A stretch of DNA of 64,000 bases from the NCBI GenBank assembly GCA_016630955.3, contig CM049998.1, positions 1,302,001 through 1,366,000 on the forward strand, given 5' to 3'. The translations under genes were made by a program, and so were the position numbers. The notes under the pieces are model-generated. The model saw nothing but the letters and a program-made list of their open reading frames with translations, did not search any database and was not told the DNA's origin. Within the stretch, counting starts at the first letter, position 1. Each line of letters starts with the position of its first letter. The DNA comes from Didymella arachidicola. Lineage: Eukaryota > Ascomycota > Dothideomycetes > Pleosporales > Didymellaceae. This document shows positions 43,757-55,253 of the stretch, in pieces.

Positions 43757-44411
43757 GTGCTGTTGAGGAATCTATTGCGAACAAGCCTCAGAGTGATCAT
43801 GCCTAAGATTCGGCACAACAAGCAGGTGTGCTAGCCTAGCAGGTCGAGCGGGATGACCGGTTTCGGCATTAGTGTGATGGGGTGGTCTGGTATGATATCA
43901 TTGTTGTGCACCCTGGTATCGATCTTATCGCGGGCCTCTCGGCGTCACGGTTACTGGGGTTGGGATGCGGAGTTTCTTCTGGGATAGCGCTTGGGCTTCA
44001 TATGTGACATATTCACCCTATTCTGAGCTACTTGTGGCTTTCTTGTAGCGGTCAAGAGCAATAATAACAAGATTTGCAGTACCACACTGGGGTCGAGCCG
44101 TGTTGAGACAACGACGTGCAAGCTAGATCCTGGAATGCTCATTGGTTGTCATGGAGCGCGTTGACAAACAAGCTGGACCCCGCAAGTACCAACAAAGCTG
44201 ACAACAATACCGTCGAGTCCTGAGTTGGACAAAACGTTGCGCAGATTCATTTCTTGCTCGTCTACTGTCTGCAGCCATCCGCTGTGCCTGCCCTGTTTCT
44301 TCGCCTCCTGCATTGTTGGGCAACCTCAGGCTGCGACGATCCGAATCGCTGACGCTCCTTCCCCGCGACCACTGCATGTTGACTGTTACACACAATAGCT
44401 GAGTAGCAAAC
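43757..44411. other. Intergenic region, RING to kinase genes
   Basis: About 650 bp: 3' UTR of the RING gene and promoter of the kinase gene. No gene or notable motif seen. Confidence 0.4.
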
Positions 44412-46530
44412 ATGGCTTCGAACGTCGACGAGCAGAACTATAAACTCCCCGCACACCCGCCGCCTCTTCACACTCGCACCAGCGAAATGGACGTTCCAGG
44501 CACGCCCACTCGTCAACAAGGCTTCCTCAGCCCGCGCGAGACGCCTCAGGGCAGTCCGAGCAAGAGCCACGCCCCGCCCGGCGCGTTCGACCTGCCCAGC
44601 GTGTTCGACAATGCCATGAAGCTGATGCCTTCTATGGGCACACCCACCAAGCAGAAGCCAGACACGCCAGGCTCGCCCAGCAGGCTGAAGATTGGCACCA
44701 ACGTGGACCATGGCGCAGGAGACGTCACCGCTCCCACAACAGGAAGTCCCACGCGTAGGTCGAACCAGGAGAACACGCCTCCAGGCGCTCGGCCAGACAC
44801 CCACAAGGAGACTGGCTACCTCACACACGCCGCGCAGTCGCGCCAGGAGCCGTACCGCACGCGAGGAGCGGAGGGCTCGCAGCGTTACTACCCTGCACCG
44901 CCGCGCCTCTCGACTGAAGAGCTCGAGAAGACCAAGAAGCCGTCTGTGAAGCGTCTGGCGAACGTCACTCAGCTGTGTGAGTGACCGAGACTATAGCAGC
45001 GACTGGCGTTGCTAACCCAACCTCAGACTTCCTCGACTACTACTTCGATCTCCTCACCTATGTCCACACGCGTCAGAACCGCCTCAGTCAGTTCAAGGAG
45101 CAGAACCCCGCACCGCCTGAGACGCCCGAGCCCGAGTACAACGAAGCTCTCACATCATACCTGGGCCGCGAGCGCGCCAACCTCCGTAAGCGCCGCACGC
45201 GTCTGAGGCAGGGTGACTTTCAGATCCTTACACAAGTCGGTCAGGGAGGCTATGGGCAGGTCTTCTTGGCCCAAAAGAAGGATACCAAGGAAGTGTGTGC
45301 TTTGAAGGTTATGAGCAAGACACTGCTGTTCAAGCTGGACGAAGTTCGTCACGTTCTGACCGAGCGCGACATTCTGACCACAGCAAAGAGCGAATGGCTC
45401 GTCAGGTTGCTATATGCCTTTCAAGATGAGAAGAGCATCTACCTTGCTATGGTGGGTCTACTCTAGATTGACACTGCGAGCTCCGACTAACGTGTTGCAG
45501 GAATACGTACCCGGTGGTGACTTCCGCACTCTGCTCAACAACACTGGGGTATTGCACAATCGCCACGCTCGATTCTACATCGCAGAGATGTTCTCCTGTG
45601 TCGACTCGCTTCACCAACTCGGGTACATTCACCGCGATCTGAAGCCAGAGAACTTCCTCATCGATAGTACTGGTCACGTCAAGCTGACCGACTTCGGTCT
45701 TGCAGCCGGCATGCTTGCCCCCATCAAGATTGAGTCGATGCGCATCAAGCTCCAATCAGTGAGTGACGTCGTCTCGCCGTTCGGTCGCCCTGTCGAAGAG
45801 CGAAGCGCAGCTCAGCGTCGAGACAACTACCGATCTCTTCGTGAGCGAGACGTCAACTACGCGAAGAGTATCGTCGGCAGCCCAGATTACATGGCACCTG
45901 AGGTGCTCAAGGGAGAAGAGTACGACTTCACTGTCGACTACTGGAGCCTTGGCTGCATGCTCTTCGAGGCACTCGCTGGGTACCCGCCATTCGCTGGAGC
46001 TACGGTGGATGAGACATGGCAGAACCTGAAGCAGTGGAAGAAGGTGCTACGCAAGCCAGTGTACGAGGATCCGTCGTACTTCTTGTCGAAGCGTACCTGG
46101 GATCTCATCATCCGTCTTGTTGCTTCCAAGTCCACTCGATTCCGCGGCATCTCTGAGATCCACGCTCACCCGTACTTTGCCGAGGTCGATTGGACGAAGC
46201 TGAGGGAGAACAAGGCGCCTTTCGTCCCAGAGCTAGACAGTGACACCGACGCAGGGTACTTCGATGACTTTGGCAGTGAGTCTGACATGGCGAAGTATAA
46301 GGAGGTGCACGACAAGCAGGCAGCACTGGAGGCCATGGCCGAGCGTGATGAGAAGATGAACAAGGGTCTGTTTGTTGGATGTAAGTGCACTCACTGCTTC
46401 GTATCACTGACCTCGCTGACCTTGAACAGTCACCTTCCGTCACAAGAAGACAGCAGACGAGAGTGGTAACCCTACCAGCCCGCGAAAGCCTCTCAGCGCC
46501 GTCGAGGAGAACTTCGGCACGATCTTTTAG
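44412..46530 (+). CDS. AGC/NDR-family kinase, Dbf2/SidB type (septation, mitotic exit)
   Basis: A 656-aa Ser/Thr kinase in four exons: 44412..44976, 45027..45451, 45501..46380 and 46430..46530. The first 188 residues are a Pro/Ser/Thr-rich tail with many TP and SP sites. Residues about 190-250 are the NDR N-terminal regulatory region that binds Mob1 (DYYFDLLTYVHTRQNR). The kinase core has the glycine loop GQGGYG (260-265), Lys282, HRDLKPEN with Asp376, and DFG (394-396). An extended insert before the activation segment (IVGSPDYMAPEV) is diagnostic of NDR kinases. The C-terminal hydrophobic motif is FVGFTFRHKK. It closely fits yeast Dbf2/Dbf20 and Aspergillus SidB, effectors of the mitotic-exit/septation-initiation network acting with Mob1. 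Confidence 0.94.
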
Positions 46531-47223
46531 TCTTGGCCCCGACCGTACACCATTGTGTTTGTTGTCAGGGCCGCTTACTTTCTCAGCCCACTTGGGCACC
46601 ATTTGAAGCATAAAAATTTGATGTTGGGATGCATGATGAGCCGGCAGGTTGGAGAGCCAGTCTCGTATCGCTGCGCAAGGGTTTGGCGTCACTACGTGTA
46701 ACGAGTTGGGCAGGTAGCGTCATTTGGTCTGCGTATCTTCATCGAAGAGCGCTGCCATGTACAAGTAAACATTTTGGTAAATAAAGCAACGACGATACCC
46801 TACCACACGTGACTTCCTTCCCGGCTTGCAATTTCTCACCAGAGAACTTCTTAATGCTCGCTGTGAGTCATCTATCGATTCTTCTACTCCTCCAATTGAC
46901 TTGATCTATACTCGTTGTAGTTGCGCTGCGATTTTTGATTCTGTTGGCATCGCCCTGAATCTCATGTCGACCTGAACGAAAACATCACAATAGCGACTAT
47001 GACGTGTCACAAGTGTTAAGATAGCTACAAGATAATCACTGGCTGTATCAGCAGCATCAACACCATCAACTGGCGTCGATTGTCATTCACTTCCTATCCC
47101 CCGCACTTTCCTCTGACGCGCTGTCGCGCTAGCACGTGAACGCTAATATAGCGCAATCCATTGCACGGTGAACGCAACACAACGACGTCTTACTGCTCGA
47201 CCCCGCAGCGACGTATCGCCACC
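46531..47223. other. Intergenic region, kinase to SMC5
   Basis: About 690 bp, mostly kinase 3' UTR and SMC5 promoter. No further gene. An in-frame ATG at 47161 lies upstream of the SMC5 start but in poor context. Confidence 0.4.
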
Positions 47224-50200
47224 ATGCCTGGCATCGTCCGCAATCGGCGGAAGCGTCCCTCGCCAACAGTACCCGAAGACTCCTCCGACTCAGACCTGCC
47301 CACACCCGTCTCGATCAACGGGAGCAAACGCGCTCGCTATGACTACGACGCGTCCGATAGTCCCGCCCGCACAAACGGCAGCCGTCACCACCAAAATATG
47401 GCAGCGAATGGCAACCACGATGACGACAACTTCCAACCCGGTTCGATCGTGCGAGTTAAACTTACGAACTTCGTCACATATACGGCCGCCGAATTCCACC
47501 TAGGTCCAAGCTTGAACATGATCATTGGACCAAATGGAACGGGAAAGAGCACACTCGTGTGTGCTATTTGCCTGGGCCTTGGATGGTCATCAGAACACTT
47601 GGGGAGGGCGAAGGAGCTCGGTGCATTCGTCAAGCATGGAGCGGACGAAGCCACGATCGAGATCGAATTGGCAAAGTCAGAGAGCCAGAGTGCCAACCGC
47701 GTCATCAGACGAGTGATTCGTAAGGTCGACAACAAGACTGTGTTCTATATCGACGGCAAGCACTCGACGCAGAAGGCGGTCATGCAGATTTGCAGGGAGT
47801 TCTCTATACAGATCGACAATCTGTGCCAGTTCCTGCCTCAGGATCGGGTCGTCGAATTCGCCAAGATGAAGGATACCGAGCGATTGGCGGCGACCCTAGG
47901 CGCAGCAGCTCCACCCGAAATGAGTGAGTGGCACGAGCAACTCAAAGACTTCCGGGAACAGGAGAAGGACCTCGAGGCTAGGCGGCACACCGATGCCGAG
48001 CATCTCAAGAAACTGGAGGCGCTCCAGAACAATACACGAGACGACCTAGAAAGATGGAACCAGCATCAGGAGCTTGCGACGAAAAAAGCTGCTCTCGAGA
48101 AGACACAACCAGTCATTGAGGACAGAATACGCAAGACCGAATTTGCCAGATTGAGGGAAGATGTAGAACGGGCAAACCGAGCTCTCGCCGAGCTCCGAGC
48201 CGAAGTGGAACCCATTAGGGAAGCTGGAGAGGATGCACAGTCCTACCATGACGAGATCAAGCAAATCGTGCAGCGCCGCAAGCAAATGATGGACATGATC
48301 AAGAAGCAGGCGGAGAAGAAAGCACAGGCGATCAGTACGGAGAACAAGAATATCCAAGATTTCAAAGATCAGGTTGCAGGCGAGCTTCGCTCCAAGCAGG
48401 CGCGCCAACAAGACGTTGCTCGCTTGACTAAGAAGGTTTCAGACCTTGAGCGCAGACATCAGGAACAGCCTGTAGAATACGATGAAGCCTCGTTCAAACA
48501 ACGTAATCAGGAGTTACGCGCAGAGTACTCTGTGGCTGAACGCAAGATAACAGAGTTGAGAGGCACAATGTCAGCCATATCAGCCCGAGTCGGAGACTGG
48601 AAACAACAGAAGAACACGATCAAGCAACAAAGGGCACAACTCGATACACAGAGCGGCAAACAGGCCAGTCTCCTACAGAAGCTTTCTCCGCAAACAGCCC
48701 AAGCATGGGAATGGTTCGAAAAGAACAAAGCGCGACTGCCTCTGAAGGGAGAGGTCTACGGACCTCCAATATTGACCTGCTCGCTTACGAACTCCAAGTA
48801 TGCAGACGCTGTCGAAAGTCAGATGAGGCTGGGTGATGCCATCACTTTTACCTTCACGGACAAGGATGACCAACACCTTCTGCTCAAAGAGTTCACGGAT
48901 AAGGACAAACTTGGCCTGCACAGTGTTCATCTGAGAACCTCGCCGAAGCCGCTGTCGGATTTCCCACCCCCTGTTGCGAATGCAGATCTGGCACAGTATG
49001 GCTTCGACGGTTACCTGCGGGACTACATCACCGGGCCTGATGCGGTCATTGCAATGCTTTGCGACAACGTCAAGCTCAACAGAGTCGCATATGCCGCAAA
49101 GCCTATCACCGAACAACAGCACGAGTATGCAACCAGCAGTCCGATCCAGGCTTGGGTCAGCGGGCGTGAAACGTTCAGAATCACAACGCGACGAGAGTAC
49201 GGCGTGTCGTCTACAGCGGTCAACCATCTCAAGCGAGCGCAATTCTTTGTGGACCAACCGGTAAACTCGGACGAAAAGATGCAACTCGACGAGCAGCTTC
49301 GCAATCTTGAACGCGAAGGCCATGAGATGAATAGCGAACATACGGAGGCTAAAGCCGAAGTGAAGCGACTTGAGGACGCCAACCAAGTCTTAAAAGCTCA
49401 ACGGGTAAGTCTCACGGGGCACAGATTTTGCAACAGTGCTAATAAGCGCAGGATGAGGTCGTTAGGGAAGAAACACAAATCAAGAAGGCAAGAGCAGAGT
49501 GGGCTGCTTTGCCACGTCAAATCGGTAGGTGTTTTTGCAGAGTCTGCCAACGCTCTTACTGACAGCATGAAGAACAAAACAAGACCGAGCTACAAGAGTA
49601 CATCGATCTCAACGCCCAGACAAGCGATCGCATACGCGAGATCAAGACCCAATCGCGGCAATGTCACCTCAAGATTGCTGGTCTTACGCTAGAATATGCT
49701 GTGTGTATGCCATCAGTCGCCAAAGGCTTTGTCGCTAAGTGGACCAGAAATCTGTTACCGAGTTCCGCCGTCACCACCAGATCGTGGTCGAAGCTGAAAT
49801 CCATTTGATTGAAGCTGCTTCAGAAGTCCGAGCGTTCGAGAAAGAAAACAAGCTGATCCTGGAGCGTCTACGATCCAGAGAGGCGCAGGTGCAAAAGCTT
49901 GAACAGGACAAGCGCGAGTTGAAAGAAGAGATCAAGAGAAAGCATGCCGCCTGTCAAAGATTACTCGATGAATGCACGCCCGAGGAGCTGGCAATCGTCA
50001 ACGAATTCAAACACCTTGAAACTGTTGCTCTGCTCGAGGACGAGATGCAGTCGGTCAGCGCAAGGCTTGAGATGATGTCTGGAGGAGACGGTTCCGTCGT
50101 TAGGACCTACGAGAACCGCGAAATCCAGATTGCAAAGACGAGGGAGTCACTGGAGAGGCATGTCGCAGAATTGGAAGAGGCCCAGGCCGAGATCGCGAAG

Positions 50201-50799
50201 ATCAAAGGCCCCTTCGTACAGCAGCTCGATGCGCTGATTGCGAAGATCAGCGACGCCTTTGCACACAACTTCACGCAGATTGGCTGTGCTGGCGAGGTCT
50301 CGGTGTACAAGGACGAAGACGACTTCAATGCTTGGTCCATCCAGATATCTGTCCGCTTCCGGTGAGTTTGTTCAGCGTCTTCTTGTTGCTGTTACTGACG
50401 TCTTACAGCGAGGGCGAGAGCATGTCGGTACTCAACGCCAATCGTCAATCCGGCGGCGAGCGTGCCGTCTCAACAATCTTCTACCTCATGGCTCTGCAAG
50501 ACCTTGCGCAGGCGCCATTCCGCGTTGTCGATGAGATCAATCAAGGTATGGATCCACGCAACGAGCGCATGGTGCACGAGCGAATGGTCGACATCGCTTG
50601 TCAGGAGCGTACAAGTCAATACTTTTTGATCACACCAAAATTGTTGACGGGTCTGAAGTTCCATCCAAAGATGAAGGTCCATGTCATCAACAGCGGTGAA
50701 CATGTACCAAAGAGTACGACCTCGAAGGATGAGTGGAACCTTAGAGATATGGCAAAGATTGCGCTTGCGGTTAGGGGACATGTTCGTGCTGTTGCCTAG
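47224..50799 (+). CDS. SMC5: SMC5, structural maintenance of chromosomes 5
   Basis: A 1128-aa ATPase of the Smc5/6 complex, which acts in recombination and replication repair in the nucleus. Five exons: 47224..49404, 49452..49524, 49573..49700, 49748..50361 and 50409..50799. The start has an ideal context (GCCACCATGCC). Walker A is GPNGTGKST (102-110). Coiled coil 1 covers about 300-480, the hinge about 490-660 (GPPILTCSLTNSKYADAVES), coiled coil 2 about 680-960. The C-terminal lobe has the signature QSGGERAVST and Walker B VVDEINQGMD. The three middle introns all fall in coiled coil 2. Intron 3 is the least certain: 49701-49747 uses GTGTGT, a GCTAAG branch and CCAG. A 35-bp alternative (49705-49739) also keeps frame. 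Confidence 0.93.
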
Positions 50800-51375
50800 G
50801 CCTGAGCACAGGCAATACTTGATGGAAGTTTTGGGGCGTTATCGTTCCGGGGGCTGTTTTCGCGTTTTCTATGGATACTGATACCACGTTCGGGGCGTTT
50901 CTGGCGAGGAAGAAGCGTAGCGTCATCAGTACTACTGCTCTTGCGACATCACACCGCTTCGCTAAACATAGCTGTGCTACTAGAGGTAGCGCACACGATA
51001 TCGAGGAACGACGCCAACTGCAATTTATCTTCTGTGTCCCTGCGGTGAACGCGAGGCTCTCCGGTCATAGCCGTTGTTGGGTACTACATCTCAACGTTTC
51101 GTACCACCCGATACTAACGATGGTTTCACGACAGTCGACAGCTCAGGTATTTCTCGAATCAGTGATGGGTAGCTGTGAATAACAACATAAGGCTCGCACA
51201 GTGGTAGTCTCATACTTGCCGGTGTAGCGTCACGGCCTCCTTCCTGCGATGCAGTAAGGAAGACCGCCCACGCACCTTCTGTATATCACAGTGACCTACC
51301 TCCTACTTCCATGGTTAAAGTCACTCATCTTCCTCTCCACCATAATCATCACTATCCATCACCGCACCCAGCACA
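50800..51375. other. Intergenic region after SMC5
   Basis: About 575 bp. 3' UTR of SMC5 and promoter of the next gene; pyrimidine-rich near 51300-51370. No gene seen. Confidence 0.4.
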
Positions 51376-52049
51376 ATGTTATTCTCACACCTCATCGCGA
51401 CAGCCCTCGCCTTCCTCACGCCTTTTACCACCGCCCTCCCAGCACACACCTCATCCCCCAGAATCCGCACCCCAAGCCAACAATGGAGCATCTCCACCAT
51501 GCACCTCCACATGATGACCAAACACTCCGGCATCCCAGGCGGCGACTGGCCCGCATCCTCCAAGTACCCTTCCACCATCGACTTCGAGCTGCACATGCCC
51601 GGCCAGATCGCACACTGCCACACCGAGTTCCCCAACGGCACGCTGCCAGACCCGAACGATTTCGCCCCTTGTGCCACCGAAGGCGATGCGGTTAGATTCA
51701 CGATGGAGGATTACACAGGTTTGGGTAAGAGGCGGAGGGAGTTGAGTTTTGTGTTGAAGGTTTGGAGGATTCGGAAGCGAGCGTGAGTTTCTGTGGATGG
51801 TGACGGTTAGTAGTTTGTGGCTAAGTGCGATTTAGGACCGAACGGTGGGTGGTTGCGGGCGCGGTTGCGATTACGGCGAATGAGCCGGGTCAAGCTACGA
51901 GTTATCTTACTTGTCTGCTTGGGCCGCCGTTTGATGGGCTCAGGTGCACACTCAATGGGATGATGAGCAATCGGAGAGATTTGGTTATTGAGGCGAATGA
52001 GCTGGTGTTCAATTCGACGGATGTTACCTGGCTTCTGGCTGCATCTTGA
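51376..52049 (+). CDS. Predicted secreted protein, unknown family (206 aa)
   Basis: Two exons, 51376..51782 and 51836..52049. The 53-bp intron (GTGAGT, GGCTAAG branch, TTTAG) changes the open frame end RKRA into ATERWVVAGAVAI and adds 70 residues. The first 20 residues (MLFSHLIATALAFLTPFTTA) are a signal peptide. The mature protein has four cysteines (in AHCHTEFP, APCATEG, YLTCLLG and LRCTLNG), enough for two disulfides. It shows a strand-rich pattern with IDFELHMP, VRFTMEDY and LSFVLKVWRI, suggesting a small beta-sandwich. NGT and NST sequons may be glycosylated. Such secreted beta proteins are frequent in plant-associated ascomycetes; I do not recognise the family. Confidence 0.72.
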
Positions 52050-52686
52050 TTGTTTCGCGGCGTTTAGGAGCCGTACGAACAATTGTGTGGCGAGCTTTGG
52101 TATGGTATCACAGGGTTCGACATGTGTTGCTGGGATGTTGCGGTTGTGGTTTGTTTGTTGATCGGCTTTTTCTCGCGTCGCTAGGCGAGATGGACGTTGC
52201 TTTTGGTGATGCTGCGTAGTGAGGTCACACGGCAGTACTAGTACGTGCATTAGAAGGGTGTTGTGTTTCAGCACCATAGAAACTCATCATCACCACCAAG
52301 TTCTTATCAAGACAAACATGGAATTTGATTTTGGATACTAAACATTATCGGAGCCCTCTCGTTTGGATTATCATCAATTGCTTCGCAGCCCATAAAGTTC
52401 AACGTACACTTGTATTCCTCGTGTATTTCGAGGTGATGTGTCGCCTGAACCCCTCCAAACTTTAGCTGCGGTACACGGCAGATAGTTGTACTACTTCATG
52501 TAAGACGGTTCGAGTTTGTTTGTTTTCTCCAGCCACCGTAGTGATGGACATGTCGATGCCGCATCTCCATATTTCTTCTCGTCGCCTGCTATCGTGACGT
52601 TCTCTTACTCCAATCTCTTCAAACAATTTCCACCAAGTCACTGGCTGGCTGATTGACTTGCTTCTTGTCTCTTATTACTCAATTCG
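52050..52686. other. Intergenic region
   Basis: About 640 bp between the secreted protein and the membrane protein. Open frames on the minus strand (51807-52277) mostly overlap the preceding gene. Nothing assigned. Confidence 0.4.
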
Positions 52687-53328
52687 ATGCGTTCAGTGTG
52701 CGCTACCTTCTTTTCTACCATGTTCACCTCGAACAGTATCTGGGCTGCGTACGGTATCCGCACCGCACCGGACGAAACCATCGAGCTGCAGAATCTCGTA
52801 TGTCCCTCGCCTACCCAACTATACTCACATTGCACTCTCCAACCATCACAGAACCATCTTACTCAGCGCGCAACCGCCGCCGACCCCATCCTCATCCTCG
52901 ACATCGCCACCACACCAACACCATCTACAGCCCTACCCGCGACCGAGTCAACTCCAAGCATACCTCCCACCCACCCACCAACACCCTTCGACCCAGCTGC
53001 TCCAATCGTCCCCTCAGCATCGCCGTCTACACCTTCACCATCCCGCCTCTCCTCCGCAGCAATAGCAGGACTAAGCCTCAGCCTCGCCATCCTCGTCGCG
53101 CTCGCCTTATACACCATCCTCGAGCTCTTCGTGCTGCGACGGCGCAGAAGAGAAAATGCACTTAGGAGAGCGGTGGCGGAAGTTGAAAATGGGAGTATAA
53201 GGAGTGATAGCATGAGCAGCGAGGTTAAGAGTCGAGAGGGGGATGAGAAGGAGATTTGTGATGATGAGCAGGTTTGGGGGGTGGAAGAGGGGAGGAAGGG
53301 GATGAGTTTGCAGAGGAGGATGTGGTGA
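52687..53328 (+). CDS. Single-pass membrane protein with Pro/Ser/Thr-rich ectodomain
   Basis: An open frame of 213 codons. Residues about 60-118 are Pro/Ser/Thr-rich, a likely O-glycosylated stalk. A strong membrane helix (SSAAIAGLSLSLAILVALAL) begins near residue 118 and is followed by RRRRR and a charged cytosolic tail, so the orientation is extracellular N-terminus. This resembles fungal wall-stress sensor or Skg6/Mid2-like architecture, but no defining motif is present. A 54-bp segment at 52798-52851 has a good donor (GTATGT) and acceptor (ATCACAG) and is a multiple of three without stops, so both spliced and unspliced forms stay in frame; the spliced form would be 195 aa. Confidence 0.6.
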   Translation: MRSVCATFFSTMFTSNSIWAAYGIRTAPDETIELQNLVCPSPTQLYSHCTLQPSQNHLTQRATAADPILILDIATTPTPSTALPATESTPSIPPTHPPTPFDPAAPIVPSASPSTPSPSRLSSAAIAGLSLSLAILVALALYTILELFVLRRRRRENALRRAVAEVENGSIRSDSMSSEVKSREGDEKEICDDEQVWGVEEGRKGMSLQRRMW

Positions 53329-53733
53329 GGTGGTGGTGGGAAAGGGGTTGTGCTGCTGGAAGGATGGGTGTGGTGTTGTTGTGGAGGGTCGGGGTGTTGT
53401 GGTGGATTGGAATGGACAGCTACCATAGGTAGGCAGCGCGGTGGGCGTTTTGTGAATGGAACATCCCCCTTCAGAGGGTTTTAGGTAGCTTTAGCAATGT
53501 GTGTGAGTCCTGGGCTTGTTAAGAGCGAAGGAGATACGAATAATAAGCACATTGTTGTGACCAACTGTTGTTTGTGTTATCTCGCCGATTGCTTGCCGTG
53601 GGCGTGTAACTCCACTTTTGCCATCAGGATTCATGAACCTCGTAGAAGTCCACAGAGTACTGGGTGGCAGATATAGAGTTGAAGTTGCCTCTCTATGATA
53701 GAGTAAATTCCTTCAGGGACTTTTATCTCAAAC
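53329..53733. other. Intergenic region
   Basis: About 405 bp, G/T-rich directly after the preceding stop. No coding sequence or RNA seen. Confidence 0.4.
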
Positions 53734-54619
53734 ATGCTCAGCTCCCTTCTTGTGGTCTCGGCTGCGATAGCGGCAACAGTGGGGGCTGTTCCTGTCAGTA
53801 CATCCACCCTCGATGATTCACTACATTAACATGTATACCTGGAGTTTTCCAGCAAGCTGCACAAGCACACCGCGCTTCTCTTGATCGACATACAGAACGA
53901 CTTCATAAATGGGTCGCTGGAAGTCCACGTGCGTCAGTCATTCTGCCAAAGGTCTACGATCTGCTTGACGACCACCAATGGCCATTCATTGCTGCATCGC
54001 AAGACTGGCACCCTGAAGGGCATGTCTTCTTCGCTTCTGCGCACCCCGGTGCCAAAGCTGGTGATGCAATCAACATCACTTTCCTTGACAGCCCTCTGAA
54101 GCAGGAGATGCAGGGTGTCTACGCGGAGCACTGCATTCCAGGCACATGGGGCGCAGAAATTGAAGATGGTGTTAAGACACGTCTGCAATATCTTGAAGGC
54201 TTCCGGACGACTGTCAACTACATCAAGAAAGCTCAGAATCACTCTGTTGACTCCTACTCGGCATTTGCAGATAATCAGTACCACCAGTTTACGACTCTGA
54301 ACTCGGAGCTGACTCTGCATGGCATCGAAACACTTATCGTCACCGGGCTCATCACGAACGCGTGTGTGAGGGGAACTTCTATTGATGGCATCAAGCTGGG
54401 ATACGAGGTGATACTAATCGAGGACGCTACGGAGACTGTCTCCGCAGCAATTAAGGCGGCAGCTATCGAGGAGCTAGAGGGCTGGGGTAAGTACTTGACT
54501 GCCTTCGTGGAGTAAAACTAACCGGCTAACCACTTGTAGGAGTACAAGTGATGAACCTCACTGGTTGGGAGGCTGCCAATCCTGCCAAGCTGCGGAAGCA
54601 GTACCGTCGAGAGCTTTAA
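53734..54619 (+). pseudogene. Nicotinamidase/isochorismatase-like hydrolase with apparent frameshift
   Basis: Exons: 53734..53793 (MLSSLLVVSAAIAATVGAVP, signal-peptide-like), about 53853..54486, and 54540..54619. The body matches the nicotinamidase branch of the cysteine hydrolase family: SQDWHPEGHVFF, EHCIPGTWGAE, an active-site Lys region YIKKAQNHSVDSYSAF, and catalytic Cys in ITNACVRGTSIDG. The N-terminal catalytic Asp segment (ALLLIDIQNDF, then NGSLEV) is present but one frame off from the rest. The shift lies near 53926-53930, where one missing base would restore continuity. The frame of the body happens to be open back to a good acceptor at 53852, so automatic annotation may give a 257-aa protein lacking the catalytic Asp. 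It is either a young pseudogene or a one-base sequence error; PncA-type enzymes normally deamidate nicotinamide. Confidence 0.72.
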
Positions 54620-55253
54620 CAGGGTTTCACATGTGCATAGAGCAGATTCATTGAGGAGAAGGTTTGAGAAGATAGGAAGTGGCTGCTTGTACCTTCAATG
54701 CAATCGTATTGTGGCTTCAACATCTCCAAAATTGTTGATCTGACCTTCCTGAACGGAACCTCGCTTCGACACTGTCATATAGCGAATCGAAGCACGTCAC
54801 AATCGAGGTACATCACGAGAACAGCCACCTGCAGTCTGGCTGAGCCTCGAATCGGTTCTTCCATATCGCCAAGCTCCGCCATTCCCATCTCCTTCCTGTT
54901 TCAGCCAGCCAAGAGCTCTCCGAGCCAATCGACATGCCTCCGCGCATAAACACGCTAATCTGCCAAGCGGACACCAAGCTCTTCGAGTAAATGAAACAAC
55001 CATCCAGAGCGTTGCCTCTTCTTCCGACTTCCTTCAATCGTGCCTTCCCGGCGCCTGCAGCAGATCATCATAGACCTGGGGAAAGCGCGCACCTGCCTAA
55101 ACCAGATGTACTGTGATGGTCACTCTAGATACTCGGACACGAGGATGCGATGGGCAGGTGGGAGGTTGTTTGAAGTGAAAGCGATCAACATAAAAGGTGG
55201 AGGCATCCGCAGTATCTAGCAGGCGACAGCGCAAATCTCACACATCGCCTAAG
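54620..55253. other. Intergenic region upstream of carboxypeptidase
   Basis: About 630 bp. An in-frame ATG at 55197 precedes the chosen carboxypeptidase start but would bury the signal peptide. No other gene. Confidence 0.4.
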
